Shown here one piece after another: positions 35,395 through 43,734 of a stretch of DNA of 64,000 nt. Numbering within the stretch: position 1 is the stretch's first letter; every line of letters starts with the position of its first letter. The notes below the pieces were generated by a model. It was not told the DNA's origin. It made no database searches and saw only the letters and a program-made list of their open reading frames with translations. The translations under genes were made by a program, and so were the position numbers. The stretch comes from Actinomycetospora soli (lineage in GTDB: Bacteria > Actinomycetota > Actinomycetes > Mycobacteriales > Pseudonocardiaceae), in assembly GCF_021026295.1 (NCBI RefSeq), contig NZ_JAJNDA010000002.1:1-64000 (forward strand), given 5' to 3'.

Positions 35395-35424
35395 TGGACA
35401 GGCAAGTGACGACTTGCCTATGCT
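35395..35424 (+). promoter_or_regulatory. arsR promoter whose spacer is a perfect 18-bp operator palindrome
   Basis: A -35 box TGGACA (35395-35400) and -10 box TATGCT (35419-35424) are separated by exactly GGCAAGT-GACG-ACTTGCC (35401-35418). The -10 box ends 6 bases before the arsR GTG, so the transcript would be leaderless. A repressor dimer on this site would block the arsR promoter and could affect the divergent acetyltransferase gene. Confidence 0.7.
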
Positions 35425-35430
35425 TCCGCG

Positions 35431-35703
35431 GTGGGCGACATCTACCGCGCGCTGGCCGACCCCACGCGCCGCGCGCTGCTGGATGCGCTCACCGCGACCG
35501 ACGGCCAGACGTTGTTCGCACTGTGCGGCGCGCTGCTCGAGCGCGGCCTGTCGCCCACGCGCCAGGCCGTGTCCCAGCACCTCGCCGTCCTCGAGGAGGC
35601 CGGGTTGGTCCACGTCCGCCGCGAGGGCCGCTACAAGTTCCACGACCTCGACACCCGCCCGCTCCGCGAGATCGCGCGGCGCTGGCCCGTCCCGCAGGAG
35701 TGA
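35431..35703 (+). CDS. ArsR-family transcriptional regulator
   Basis: 90 residues with a GTG start. Classic winged helix: IYRALADPTRRALLDAL, LSPTRQAVSQHLAVLEEAGL (recognition helix) and VHVRREGRYKFHDLD (wing). No metal-binding cysteine box is present; this is the subgroup near VOC/SRPBCC genes. It probably represses itself and the co-directional glyoxalase-like gene through the palindrome in its promoter, and possibly the divergent AAC(3)-like gene. Confidence 0.9.
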   Translation: MGDIYRALADPTRRALLDALTATDGQTLFALCGALLERGLSPTRQAVSQHLAVLEEAGLVHVRREGRYKFHDLDTRPLREIARRWPVPQE

Positions 35704-35708
35704 GTGCG

Positions 35709-36095
35709 ATGCCGAAGGTGTCCTACTGCAGCGTGTTCGTCGACGACCAGGAGCGGGCGCTGGGGTTCTACCGCGACGCGCTCGGCTTCGAGGTCAAGCA
35801 CGACGTGCCGATGGGCGAGCACCGGTGGCTCACCCTGACCGGGCCCGGCGACCCCGACGGCGCCCAGCTCGCCCTCGAGCCGGCCGAGCACCCCGCCGTG
35901 AAGCCGTTCCGGGAGGCGCTCGTCGAGGACGGCATCCCGGCGACCGCCTTCGAGGTCGACGACGTCGCGGCGGAGGTGGAGCGGCTGTCCGGGCGCGGCG
36001 TCACCGTGGTGCAGCCCCCGACGCCGGCCGGCCCCGTGACGATCGCCGTCGTCGACGACACCTGCGGCAACCTGATCCAGCTGTTCTCGACCTAG
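35709..36095 (+). CDS. Glyoxalase/VOC-superfamily protein
   Basis: 128 residues. Two beta-alpha-beta-beta-beta modules: VSYCSVFVDDQERALGFYRD with LGFEVKHDVPMG, and GIPATAFEVDDVAAEVERL with VVDDTCGNLIQLF. Metal-dependent lyase, dioxygenase or resistance roles are possible. AGGAG 8 bases before the ATG supports 35709; a GTG at 35700 overlapping the arsR stop is possible. Its TAG stop overlaps the stop of the convergent DUF1330 gene. Confidence 0.85.
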   Translation: MPKVSYCSVFVDDQERALGFYRDALGFEVKHDVPMGEHRWLTLTGPGDPDGAQLALEPAEHPAVKPFREALVEDGIPATAFEVDDVAAEVERLSGRGVTVVQPPTPAGPVTIAVVDDTCGNLIQLFST

Positions 36096-36379
36096 AGGGC
36101 CTCGATGATCCGGATGTCGCGGACCGCGCCGTCGGCGAGCACGGCCAGCGCCGCCTGGTAGGCCGGGCTCTCGTACGCGGCGACGGCCTGCTCGACGCTG
36201 TCGAACGCGATCAGGGTCGTCCGCTCCGTCGTGCCCTGCTCGAAGGCGGCGGCGGGGGTGCCGCGGGCCAGGAACCGGCCGCCGCCCTCGCGCATCGCGG
36301 GCCCCGCGAGCGCGACGTACGCGTCGAGCTTCTCCTGGTCGGTGATCTCGCGGAAGGTATTGATCCAGTAGGCGCCCAC
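36092..36379 (-). CDS. DUF1330-like dimeric alpha-beta barrel protein
   Basis: 95 residues, GTG start with AGGGTGAG upstream. Segments AYWINTFREITDQEKLDAYV, GGRFLARGTPAAAFEQ and TTLIAFDSVEQAVAAYESPAY are typical of DUF1330 proteins. Function unknown. Its stop overlaps that of the convergent VOC gene by two bases. Confidence 0.83.
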   Translation of the reverse strand: MGAYWINTFREITDQEKLDAYVALAGPAMREGGGRFLARGTPAAAFEQGTTERTTLIAFDSVEQAVAAYESPAYQAALAVLADGAVRDIRIIEAL

Positions 36380-36383
36380 GGAC

Positions 36384-36692
36384 TCACCCTGCCCGGCGTG
36401 TCCACCCCTTCGTCCCGACGGCGGGTGCGGGCACGCGGGCGAGCGCGACGTTGCGGTGGGCGTTGATCGTGGTCGCGAGGATGTGCGCGTTCCGCGCCAC
36501 CACCGGGTTGTGCCGCCCCGACACCCGCTCGACCACGCCCTCCAGCAGCTCGACCGCGTGCGCGAGCTCGGCCAGCACGTCCCACGACCACTGCGTGCGG
36601 TCCGCCCCGGCCGGGCACAGGCCCGCCCCCTGCTCGGTGAGCTCGAGCAGGTAGTCCACGACCTCGTCCATCGACCCGACCTCGTTGCGCAT
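36384..36692 (-). CDS. Small helical hypothetical protein
   Basis: 102 residues beginning MRNEVGSMDEVVDYLLELTE, mostly alpha-helical, with WSWDVLAELAHAVELLEGVV. No family recognised. It ends 4 bp before the DUF1330 gene start on the same strand, so the two are probably co-transcribed. Codon bias supports coding. Confidence 0.65.
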   Translation of the reverse strand: MRNEVGSMDEVVDYLLELTEQGAGLCPAGADRTQWSWDVLAELAHAVELLEGVVERVSGRHNPVVARNAHILATTINAHRNVALARVPAPAVGTKGWTRRAG

Positions 36693-36796
36693 GCCCCTGT
36701 CCTACGCCGCACGCGCGGGCCTGGCGGGCGCGTTGACGCGGTCGGGACGCGTGCGGCGGGGTCGTTGCCGCGGTGTGGACGCGGACTCGACCCGAA

Positions 36797-36863
36797 CGAG
36801 ATCCTGTCGCGCGGAGCGATGTGGTCGCTGAGCGATCACATCGCTCCGCGCGTCAGGATCTCG
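36797..36863. terminator. Long hairpin downstream of the ABM-domain gene
   Basis: A 27-bp stem with one mismatch (36797-36823 with 36837-36863) and a 13-base loop. The stem contains GCGCGGAGCGATGTG. It starts 9 bp beyond the minus-strand stop at 36872. The arm length is unusually great for a terminator. Confidence 0.7.
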
Positions 36864-36871
36864 GGACGGGG

Positions 36872-37162
36872 TCAGCCCGTGAGCGACCGGACGTCGGCCA
36901 CGTCGTACTCGGCCACCGACGCGCTCAGGATCCGGGCCGCCTGGTCGTCACCCGTGCCCGAGCCGCGGAACGCCTCGACGTCGGCCTGCGACTCCCACCG
37001 CTCGAGGATGTTGATGCGCCCGGGATCGAGCAGATCCGCCGAGAGCGCGAAGTCCAGGCACCCGCGGGCCGCGCGCGCCTGCTCGACGACGGTGACGCAC
37101 CCGGCCAGGTAGGCGTCCCGCTGTTCCGGCCCGACCAGCAGGTGTCCCGCGACGATGACCAT
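36872..37162 (-). CDS. Antibiotic biosynthesis monooxygenase (ABM)-domain protein
   Basis: 96 residues: VIVAGHLLVGPEQRDAYLAG, ARGCLDFALSADLLDPGRIN and ILERWESQADVEAFRG are the standard ABM dimeric-barrel pattern (quinol monooxygenase, heme-degrading and related enzymes). Substrate unknown. The ATG at 37162 is clear. A 67-bp hairpin follows. Confidence 0.88.
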   Translation of the reverse strand: MVIVAGHLLVGPEQRDAYLAGCVTVVEQARAARGCLDFALSADLLDPGRINILERWESQADVEAFRGSGTGDDQAARILSASVAEYDVADVRSLTG

Positions 37163-37208
37163 GTGACGATCCTACGGTCGGCTCACGTGGTATCGAAAGA
37201 GGATCGTC

Positions 37209-37351
37209 TCAGGGCACGATCTCGCTGACGTGGCGCCGGTAGATGTCGGGACCGTCAGCCGGCAGACCGCGAGCCCCTCGCTCTCGCCGAGCACCCGGAT
37301 GACGTCCCCGGCGTACGGGATCAGCCGGGACGCCCCGTCGTGTGCGGTCAT
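37209..37351 (-). pseudogene. Small gene apparently broken by a -1 frameshift
   Basis: From ATG 37351 the frame reads MTAHDGASRLIPYAGDVIRV, then GESEGLAVCRL, after which it turns to atypical A/T-ended codons (ACA, TCT, TCA, AGA, CCT, TTT). Shifting by one base near 37257 restores GC3-rich codons reading DGPDIYRRHVSEIVP and a TGA at 37209. The 143-nt total is one short of 48 codons. Either a frameshift mutation or a sequencing error in a 47-residue protein; unshifted, the frame would end at 37172. Family unknown. Confidence 0.6.
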
Positions 37352-37383
37352 GCTCCGAGCCTGGTCGCTCCGTCAAGACGGCA

Positions 37384-37416
37384 CGACGACGGGAGCCGCG
37401 CCGGCTCCCGTCGTCG
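37384..37416. terminator. Hairpin downstream of the acyl-CoA ligase gene
   Basis: A perfect 14-bp stem, CGACGACGGGAGCC (37384-37397) with GGCTCCCGTCGTCG (37403-37416), and a 5-base loop. It lies 10 bp beyond the minus-strand stop at 37426. The outer arm overlaps a CCGTCGTCGGGAA motif at 37408-37420. Confidence 0.75.
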
Positions 37417-37425
37417 GGAAGACCT

Positions 37426-39006
37426 CTAGGAGGCGTTCTCGCGGGCGCGGAGGTCCTTGCGCAGGATCTTGCCGGACCCCGACTTCGGGATCTGGTCGAT
37501 GAACTCGACCACGCGCACCTTCTTGTGCGGGGCGATCCGGTCGGCGACGAACGACATGACGTCGTCCTCGGAGATCTCCGCGCCCTGCTGCTTCACGACG
37601 AACGCCTTGGGGATCTCCTCGCCCTCGGCGTCCTTCACACCGATGACGGCCGCGTCGGCGATCCGGTCGTCGGTCAGCAGCAGCGCCTCGAGCTCGGCCG
37701 GCGGGACCTGGTAGCCCTTGTACTTGATGAGCTCCTTGACCCGGTCGACGATGTAGAAGACGCCCTCGTCGGTCACGGTCGCGACGTCCCCGGTGTGCAG
37801 GTAGCCGTCGGCGTCGAGCGTGTCGGCGGTCGCGTCCGCGTTGTTGAGGTACTCGCGCATGACGTTGGGGCCCTTGACCCACAGCTCGCCGCGCTCGCTC
37901 TCCTCGCCCGTCTCCGGGTCGACGATCTTGCACTCGATGTTGGGCAGCGCTACGCCGATCGAGGAGAGGTCCATGTCCGGCCGGTCCTCGGGCATCGCGT
38001 GGCTGACCGGCGACAGCTCGGTCATGCCGTAGCCCTGGTAGACCTTGCAGTTCAGGCGCTTCGCGACCTTGTGGCCGAGGTCGGCGTCGAGGGCCGCGGC
38101 GCCGGAGAAGACGACGTCGACGCAGTCGATGTCGTACTGCTCGACCATCGGGTGCTTGGCCAGGGCCACGGCGATCGGCGGCGCGATGTAGATCCGGTCG
38201 ACCCGGTGCTCGGAGACGATCCGCAGGAACTCCGCGAGATCGAACTTCGGCATCGTGACGACGGCGGCCCGCTGGTAGATGCCGTTGTTCATCATCACGG
38301 TCATGCCGTAGATGTGGAAGAACGGCAGGACCGCGAGGATCTTCGACTCGCTGGTCGTCTTCTGGATCTCCGCGAACTGCACGAGGTTCGCGACGAGGTT
38401 GCGGTGGGTCAGCACGACGCCCTTGGCGCGGCCGGTGGTGCCCGAGGAGTAGGGCAGCGCGGCCACGTCGTCGCCGGTGAGCTGCACCGACGGCCGCTCG
38501 GCGGTGGTCGTGAGCAGGTCGGCCAGCGCGTTCTCGGGCAGCGGGGTGGACGCCTCGTCCCGGGCGGCGTCGAGGAGGACGACCTCGGTCACCGCGAGGC
38601 CCTCCTCGCGCAGCGCGACCCGCGCGCGGTCGAGGAACGGCGACACCGTGACCAGCATCTTCGCGCCCGAGTCCCGCAGCTGGAACGCGAGCTCGTCCGG
38701 GGTGTAGAGCGCGTTCACCGTCGACACCGCGACGCCCGCGGCGAGCGCCCCGTGGAAGACGATCGGGTAGTACGGCGTGTTCGGGGCGAACAGCGCGATC
38801 ACGTCGCCGCGCCCGAGCCCGCGCTCACCGAGCGCCGCGGCGAAGCGGTCGACGCCCTGCGCCAGCTCGCCGAACGTCATCGAGCGGCCCGAGGGCCCGT
38901 CGATCAGCGCGACCCGGTCCGTGTGCTCGCCCAGGTCGGAGAAGAGGAACTCCGGGAGCCCGACGTCGGGGATGTCGATGTCGGGAAAAGGACTACGCAC
39001 GGTCAT
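37426..39006 (-). CDS. AMP-forming acyl-CoA ligase, 4-coumarate:CoA ligase-like
   Basis: 526 residues of the ANL superfamily. P-loop SSGTTGRAKGVVLTHRN, YQGYGMTELSP, the adenylate motif DGYLHTGDVATV, hinge VDRVKELIKYKGYQVPPAEL and catalytic lysine in SGSGKILRKDLR. It activates a carboxylate, probably aromatic or fatty, as acyl-AMP then acyl-CoA; the 4CL-like signatures are strong but the substrate is not readable. It stands alone between the accessory stretch and ybjN-mshA. Confidence 0.92.
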   Translation of the reverse strand: MTVRSPFPDIDIPDVGLPEFLFSDLGEHTDRVALIDGPSGRSMTFGELAQGVDRFAAALGERGLGRGDVIALFAPNTPYYPIVFHGALAAGVAVSTVNALYTPDELAFQLRDSGAKMLVTVSPFLDRARVALREEGLAVTEVVLLDAARDEASTPLPENALADLLTTTAERPSVQLTGDDVAALPYSSGTTGRAKGVVLTHRNLVANLVQFAEIQKTTSESKILAVLPFFHIYGMTVMMNNGIYQRAAVVTMPKFDLAEFLRIVSEHRVDRIYIAPPIAVALAKHPMVEQYDIDCVDVVFSGAAALDADLGHKVAKRLNCKVYQGYGMTELSPVSHAMPEDRPDMDLSSIGVALPNIECKIVDPETGEESERGELWVKGPNVMREYLNNADATADTLDADGYLHTGDVATVTDEGVFYIVDRVKELIKYKGYQVPPAELEALLLTDDRIADAAVIGVKDAEGEEIPKAFVVKQQGAEISEDDVMSFVADRIAPHKKVRVVEFIDQIPKSGSGKILRKDLRARENAS

Positions 39007-39082
39007 GCAACGACTCCTCGCTCTGCGTCAGCTGGGTCACACCAACCTACCGAGCGGTACGGCCGCAGGCACGTGAAGTCAC

Positions 39083-39604
39083 TCAGGAATCGGACCAATC
39101 GGTCGAGCTGCGCTGCGCTCCGTCTCCCGCCACCAGGTGCTGGAACGCCCGGAGGTTCGCCAACGACTCGCCGCGGGACTCCCGCCACGCCCACTCGCGC
39201 CGGATCGACGTCGCGAAGCCGAGTTCGATGAGCGTGTTGAAGTCGCCGTCGCCGGCCTCGAGCACCTGGCCGAGGATCCGGTCGAGCTCGTCGTCGGTGA
39301 CCGCGTGCAGCCCGGTGCGGCCGACGAGGTGGATGTCGCCGACGTCGTCGAGGCAGTAGTGCACGCCGTAGAGCCGGGTGTTGCGCTGGAGCAGCCAGCG
39401 GTAGACGCCCTCGAGGTTCTCGTCCGGGCGCCGGCAGACGAACGCCTCGACGAGCAGCGCGTGCGGCGTCAGCACGAGCCAGCAGTTGGTCTGCAGCTTC
39501 TTGGTGCCGGGCAGCGTGACGAAGAAGCTGTTCTCGTCGCGCCGCTGGTAGTGCAGGTCGCGCTCGTCCAGCGCGTCCGCGATCACCTGGGCGAGGTCGC
39601 TCAC
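39083..39604 (-). CDS. YbjN-domain protein
   Basis: 173 residues with GTG 39604 overlapping the mshA stop (GTGA). Segments [58 protein letters not shown] and [17 protein letters not shown] are the YbjN/type III chaperone-like fold. The same pairing with mshA occurs in mycobacteria (Rv0486-Rv0487). Probably a small regulatory or chaperone protein; exact role unknown. Confidence 0.88.
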   Translation of the reverse strand: MSDLAQVIADALDERDLHYQRRDENSFFVTLPGTKKLQTNCWLVLTPHALLVEAFVCRRPDENLEGVYRWLLQRNTRLYGVHYCLDDVGDIHLVGRTGLHAVTDDELDRILGQVLEAGDGDFNTLIELGFATSIRREWAWRESRGESLANLRAFQHLVAGDGAQRSSTDWSDS

Positions 39605-40974
39605 ACCGCCACCTCCCGCGGCGCGCGGCGGGCGGCGGCCGCCTCGGCGTACGTGGCGAGCAGGGCGTCGGTGGTGCGGTCCCACGAGAACGCCTGCGCG
39701 TGCTCGATCGCCCCGGCCGCGAGCCGGCCGCGGGTGACCCGGTCGACGGCGGCGCGCTCGAGGGCCGAGGCCCAGGACGCGGCGGAGTGGTCGCCGACCA
39801 GCAGGCCCGACCGGCCGTCGGACACGGCCACCGGCAGGCCGCCGACGGCCGCGGCGACCACGGGGGTGCCGCAGGCCTGGGCCTCGAGCGCCACGAGACC
39901 GAACGACTCGGAGTGGCTGGGGACCGCGACGACGTCGGCCGCGCGGTAGACCTCGGCGAGGGCGGCGCCGGCACGGGGTCGGAGGAATCTCACGACGTCG
40001 GTGATACCCAGTTCGGCCGCGAGATCGACGAGCACTCCCGGCTGGGCGAGACCCGACCCGGAGGGGCCGCCGACGACCAGCACGGTCAGCCGCGAGCGCA
40101 GCTCCGGGCGGCGGTGGAGCATCTCCGCCGCGGCGCGCAGCAGCACGTCGGGGGCCTTCAGGGGCTGGATCCGCCCGACGAAGGCCAGCACGACGTCGTC
40201 CTCCCCCATCGGCGTGCCGGCCTCGCGGGCGAGCGCGGCACGCGCCGTGGCCCGGTCGCGCGACGGGGTGAAGGTCGCGAGGTCGACGCCGGGCGCGACG
40301 GTGCGGACCCGCTCGGGGTCCGCGTCGTAGAGACCGATCAGCGCCTCGGCCTCGGCCGGGGTCGAGGCGACGAGCCGGTCGGCCTCGGCGACCACCTGCT
40401 CCTCCCCGACGAGCCGGCCGAGCGGCTCGGGGGTGTCGCCCACGGCCAGCGAGGCGTTCTTGACCTTCGCGAGCGTGTGCGCGGTGTGCACCAGCGGCAC
40501 GCCCCACCGGTCGCGCAGCAGCCAGCCGACCTGACCGGAGAGCCAGTAGTGCGAGTGCACGACGTCGAACCAGCCCGGCTCCTGGCGGGCCTCGTCGCGC
40601 AGGACCCCCGCGGTGAACGCGCAGAGCTGGCTCGGCAGGTCCTCCTTGCCCAGCCCGCCGAACGGTCCCGCGACGACGTGGCGCACCAGGACCCCCGGCG
40701 CGAGCTCGGCCACGGGCGGGAGGTCGGACGCCGTCTGCCGGGTGAAGATCTCCACCTCGACGCCGCGGCGCGCCATCTCCTTCGCGGTCTGCACCACGTA
40801 GACGTTCATGCCGCCGGCGTCGCCGGTGCCCGGCTGGGCGAGCGGGGAGGTGTGCACCGAGATGACGGCGACCCGTCGCGGGGACCGCCGCACGGACGCC
40901 AGGGATCCCACGGTCCGCGGCCGAGCCCGGGATGGGGCCGTGCCGTCCGTCGCCGCCCTCGCCGCCGGAATCAC
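39601..40974 (-). CDS. mshA: D-inositol-3-phosphate glycosyltransferase (mycothiol biosynthesis)
   Basis: First committed enzyme of mycothiol synthesis, joining GlcNAc from UDP-GlcNAc to inositol-3-phosphate. GT4 GT-B fold: [65 protein letters not shown] and the donor-site motif [20 protein letters not shown]. From GTG 40974 it is 457 residues, with a TAGGCT -10 box 7 bases before, so the message is probably leaderless. GTG 40909-40911 (436 residues) is the alternative. Coupled to ybjN. Confidence 0.95.
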   Translation of the reverse strand: MIPAARAATDGTAPSRARPRTVGSLASVRRSPRRVAVISVHTSPLAQPGTGDAGGMNVYVVQTAKEMARRGVEVEIFTRQTASDLPPVAELAPGVLVRHVVAGPFGGLGKEDLPSQLCAFTAGVLRDEARQEPGWFDVVHSHYWLSGQVGWLLRDRWGVPLVHTAHTLAKVKNASLAVGDTPEPLGRLVGEEQVVAEADRLVASTPAEAEALIGLYDADPERVRTVAPGVDLATFTPSRDRATARAALAREAGTPMGEDDVVLAFVGRIQPLKAPDVLLRAAAEMLHRRPELRSRLTVLVVGGPSGSGLAQPGVLVDLAAELGITDVVRFLRPRAGAALAEVYRAADVVAVPSHSESFGLVALEAQACGTPVVAAAVGGLPVAVSDGRSGLLVGDHSAASWASALERAAVDRVTRGRLAAGAIEHAQAFSWDRTTDALLATYAEAAAARRAPREVAV

Positions 40975-41038
40975 GGTCCACAGCCTAGGCAACGACCAGA
41001 TCGACGTCCGTCCGAAAACGGCCCTAGGGTGGCTCGTC
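40975..41038. promoter_or_regulatory. Divergent promoter region of mshA and SDR gene
   Basis: Only 64 bp separate the two GTG starts. On the minus strand TAGGCT (40982-40987) lies 7 bases before mshA; on the plus strand TAGGGT (41025-41030) lies 8 bases before the SDR gene with TCGACG (41001-41006) at 18-bp spacing. Both transcripts would be leaderless or nearly so. Confidence 0.55.
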
Positions 41039-41791
41039 GTGACCACTCCCACGGAGAAGCCGCTCGTCGTCGTGACCGGAGCCAGCTCCGGGATCGGGGC
41101 GGCCACCGCCCGCGCCCTCGCGGCCGACGGCTGGCACCCGGTCCTCGGCGCCCGTCGTCAGGACCGCATCGAGGCCCTCGCCGAGGAGACCGGCGGGACC
41201 GCCGTGCCCCTCGACGTCACCGACGCGGACTCGGTGGCGACGTTCGCCGCGCGGGTCGGCGAGCTCGGCACGGTGCGCGGGCTCGTCAACAACGCGGGCG
41301 GCGCCAAGGGCACCGAGAAGGTGATCGAGGGCGACGAGGAGCACTGGCGCTGGATGTGGGAGTCCAACGTCCTGGGCACGATGCGCGTGACGAAGGCGCT
41401 GCTGCCCTCGCTCATCGCCTCCGGCGACGGGCACGTCGTCACGATCACCTCGATCGCCGCCCTCGAGGTCTACGACGGCGGGTCCGGCTACACCGCCGCC
41501 AAGCACGCCGAGGGCGCGCTGCACCGCACGCTGCGCGGGGAGCTGCTCGGCGAGCCGGTGCGCGTCACCGAGATCGCGCCGGGTGCGGTGGAGACGGAGT
41601 TCGCGCTCGTCCGCTTCGACGGCGACCAGGAGCGGGCCGACAAGGTCTACCAGGGCATCACGCCGCTCGTCGCCGAGGACGTCGCGGCGACGGTCGCGTT
41701 CGCGATGAGCCGCCCGTCGCACGTCAACATCGACACGATCGTCCTCAAGCCCCGCGACCAGGCGACCGGGATGCGGTTCCACCGCACGTGA
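41039..41791 (+). CDS. Short-chain dehydrogenase/reductase
   Basis: 250 residues: [18 protein letters not shown] cofactor loop, [10 protein letters not shown], catalytic serine in [10 protein letters not shown] and [12 protein letters not shown] (YxxxK). NADP preference is suggested by GARRQDR after strand 2. Substrate unknown. It lies divergent to mshA, as Rv0484c does in the mycobacterial block. Its TGA stop is embedded in the arm of the downstream palindrome. Confidence 0.92.
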   Translation: MTTPTEKPLVVVTGASSGIGAATARALAADGWHPVLGARRQDRIEALAEETGGTAVPLDVTDADSVATFAARVGELGTVRGLVNNAGGAKGTEKVIEGDEEHWRWMWESNVLGTMRVTKALLPSLIASGDGHVVTITSIAALEVYDGGSGYTAAKHAEGALHRTLRGELLGEPVRVTEIAPGAVETEFALVRFDGDQERADKVYQGITPLVAEDVAATVAFAMSRPSHVNIDTIVLKPRDQATGMRFHRT

Positions 41792-41827
41792 GCACTGCCC
41801 GTGGCGCGCGCCACGAGCAGTGCTCAC
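41788..41827. terminator. 40-bp palindrome holding the stop codons of two converging genes
   Basis: Arms GTGAGCACTGCCCGTGGCGC (41788-41807) and its complement (41808-41827) differ at one position. The SDR stop TGA lies in the left GTGAG and the murB stop lies in the right CTCAC, so the hairpin terminates both genes and supplies both stop codons. Confidence 0.82.
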
Positions 41828-42882
41828 AGGACGCAGTCACACAGCACCGGCTCGGGCACCAGCCGCACCCCGAACGCCGCCTCGACCCGGTCCCGCACGT
41901 CGCGGGCCAGGTCGAGCAGCTGCGCCGTCGTCCCGTCGCCGCGGTTGGTCAGCGCGAGGGTGTGCCGCGTGGACACCCGCACGGGGGCGTCCGGGCCCGG
42001 GTAGCCGCGCGACACCCCCGCCCGCTCGATCAGGGCCGCGGCGGAGAGCTTGACCCGGCCGTCGTCGGTCGGCCACGCGGTGACCGGGCGCTGGTCGAGC
42101 GCCGCCACCCGCCGCGCCACCTCGTCCGCGGTCCCCGTCCCGACGACGGGATTGGTGAAGAAGGAGCCCGCGCTCCACGTGTCGTGGTCGGCCGGGTCGA
42201 GGACCATCCCCTTGCCGCGGCGCAGCTCCAGCACCGCGGCCCGGGCGTCCGCCGCCGGGACGCGCGTGCCGGGCTCGACGTCGAGCGTGCGCGCGAGCTC
42301 GGCGTAGCGGACCGGGGCGGAGAGCCCGTCGGCGGTGAGCCGGAAGCGCACCGCCAGCACGATCTCGTCGTCGGCCCCCTTGAGCCGGCTCGTCCGGTAG
42401 CCCAGGCCGAGGTCGGCGGCGGGGACGGTGTGCACGGCGTCGGCGCGCCGGTCGAACAGGGTCACGTCGACGAGCAGGTCCGCGACCTCCACGCCGTAGG
42501 CGCCGACGTTCTGCACCGGGGTCGCCCCGGTCGAGCCGGGGATGCCCGACAGGCACTCCAGGCCACCCAGCCCCTCGTCGACGCTCGCGGCGACCAGCGC
42601 GTCCCAGTCCTCGCCCGCCTCGACCTCGAGCAGCGCCCCGTCCTCGTCGCGGGACGTGGTGTGCTCGCGGGAGCCGATCGCGACCACGGTGCCCGCGAAC
42701 CCGTCGTCGGGAACGACGAGGTTGGAGCCGCCGCCGACCACGAGCAGCCGTTCCCCGGCGGCGTCCGCCTCGCGGACGGCCGCGACGATCCCGTCCCGGT
42801 CGGACGGCCGCACCAGCCGTCGGGCCGGCCCCCCGAGGCGCAGGGTGGTCAGCTCGGCCAGCGAGGCGACGGTGGTGGGCAC
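41824..42882 (-). CDS. murB: UDP-N-acetylenolpyruvoylglucosamine reductase
   Basis: FAD enzyme that reduces the enolpyruvyl ether of UDP-GlcNAc to UDP-MurNAc in peptidoglycan synthesis. 352 residues with a GTG start: TTLRLGGPARRLVRP, VVGGGSNLVVPDDGF, GLECLSGIPGSTGATPVQ, NVGAYG, GYRTSRLK and the catalytic serine region SAGSFFTNPV (type I enzyme). It converges with the SDR gene and diverges from the DUF2505 gene, 23 bp apart. Confidence 0.96.
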   Translation of the reverse strand: MPTTVASLAELTTLRLGGPARRLVRPSDRDGIVAAVREADAAGERLLVVGGGSNLVVPDDGFAGTVVAIGSREHTTSRDEDGALLEVEAGEDWDALVAASVDEGLGGLECLSGIPGSTGATPVQNVGAYGVEVADLLVDVTLFDRRADAVHTVPAADLGLGYRTSRLKGADDEIVLAVRFRLTADGLSAPVRYAELARTLDVEPGTRVPAADARAAVLELRRGKGMVLDPADHDTWSAGSFFTNPVVGTGTADEVARRVAALDQRPVTAWPTDDGRVKLSAAALIERAGVSRGYPGPDAPVRVSTRHTLALTNRGDGTTAQLLDLARDVRDRVEAAFGVRLVPEPVLCDCVL

Positions 42883-42905
42883 CGCCCGACGGTAACCTGC
42901 CGCCC

Positions 42906-43376
42906 GTGGCCCGCCCCATCGAGCACGACGCCTCGTTCCCCCACCCGCCCGAGGCCGTCGTCGCCGCCCTGACCGACGACGCCTTCCTGCACGCGCGGCT
43001 CGCCGAGCTGGGCGGCAAGGACGCCGCCCTGGTGACCCACGAGGGGGACCGGATCGTGCTGCGCCAGGGCGTCCCGGTGGAGTTCCTGCCGTCGGTGGTG
43101 CGCCGGTTCACCGGCGACGACCTGGTCCTCGACCGCACCGAGAACTGGCACGGCACGAGCGCCGACGTGCAGGTCGACGTCCGCGGCCTGCCGGGCTCGA
43201 TCACCGGGACCCAGGAGGTCGTCCCCGACGGCGAGGGCTCCCGGTTGCGCGTCCGCGCGTCGACCGCCGTCCCGGTCCCCATGGTCGGCGGGAAGATCGA
43301 GGGCGTCGTGGCCGAGCAGGTCACCGACCTGCTGCGCTTCGAGACGGAGTTCCTCACGCGCTGGCTCGATGGCTGA
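42906..43376 (+). CDS. DUF2505 (SRPBCC-like) protein
   Basis: 156 residues with GTG start. IEHDASFPHPPEAVVAALTD opens an SRPBCC/START-like ligand-binding fold, followed by RIVLRQGVPVEFLPSVVRRF, GSITGTQEVVPDGEGSRLRV and VPMVGGKIEGVVAEQV. DUF2505 proteins are confined mainly to actinobacteria; ligand unknown. A TAACCT -10-like box lies 8 bases before the start, suggesting a leaderless transcript. It overlaps the next gene by 8 bp. Confidence 0.88.
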   Translation: MARPIEHDASFPHPPEAVVAALTDDAFLHARLAELGGKDAALVTHEGDRIVLRQGVPVEFLPSVVRRFTGDDLVLDRTENWHGTSADVQVDVRGLPGSITGTQEVVPDGEGSRLRVRASTAVPVPMVGGKIEGVVAEQVTDLLRFETEFLTRWLDG

Positions 43377-43731
43377 CGAGGTCCTGCTCGACGTCGGGGC
43401 GCCCGGCGCCCGCCTGGTCGTGCGTCTCGGCGAGCCCTTCGCCCCGCACCACGTCGACCCGGAGACCCGCTGCTGGCGGCACGCCGAGATCGTCGTCGAC
43501 GCCGCGCCGTTCGCCGGGACGATCCGCACGATCCTCACGGGCGACGACGTCGAGCGGTACCGCGCCGGGATCGCCGCCCTGCTCGCGGACGAGGAGGCCT
43601 CCGTGGTCCTCGGGGGCGACCGGGCCGCGGAGGTGCGGCTGGACCGGGAGGGCGACGCGGTGATCGTCGCGGCGACGCCGTCGGGCGACGACCCCTGGCC
43701 GACGATCCGGTACGCCCTCCACCTCGCCTGA
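43369..43731 (+). CDS. Small hypothetical protein, possibly DUF5959-like
   Basis: 120 residues starting MADEVLLDVGAPGARLVVRL. All-beta N-terminus with HAEIVVDAAPFAGTIRTILT, a short helix DDVERYRAGIAALLAD, then strands AAEVRLDREGDAVIVAAT. The layout resembles the DUF5959 family but I am not certain. It overlaps the DUF2505 gene by 8 bp, so the two are co-translated, and ends 3 bp before the convergent pirin gene's stop. Confidence 0.75.
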   Translation: MADEVLLDVGAPGARLVVRLGEPFAPHHVDPETRCWRHAEIVVDAAPFAGTIRTILTGDDVERYRAGIAALLADEEASVVLGGDRAAEVRLDREGDAVIVAATPSGDDPWPTIRYALHLA

Positions 43732-43734
43732 GGG

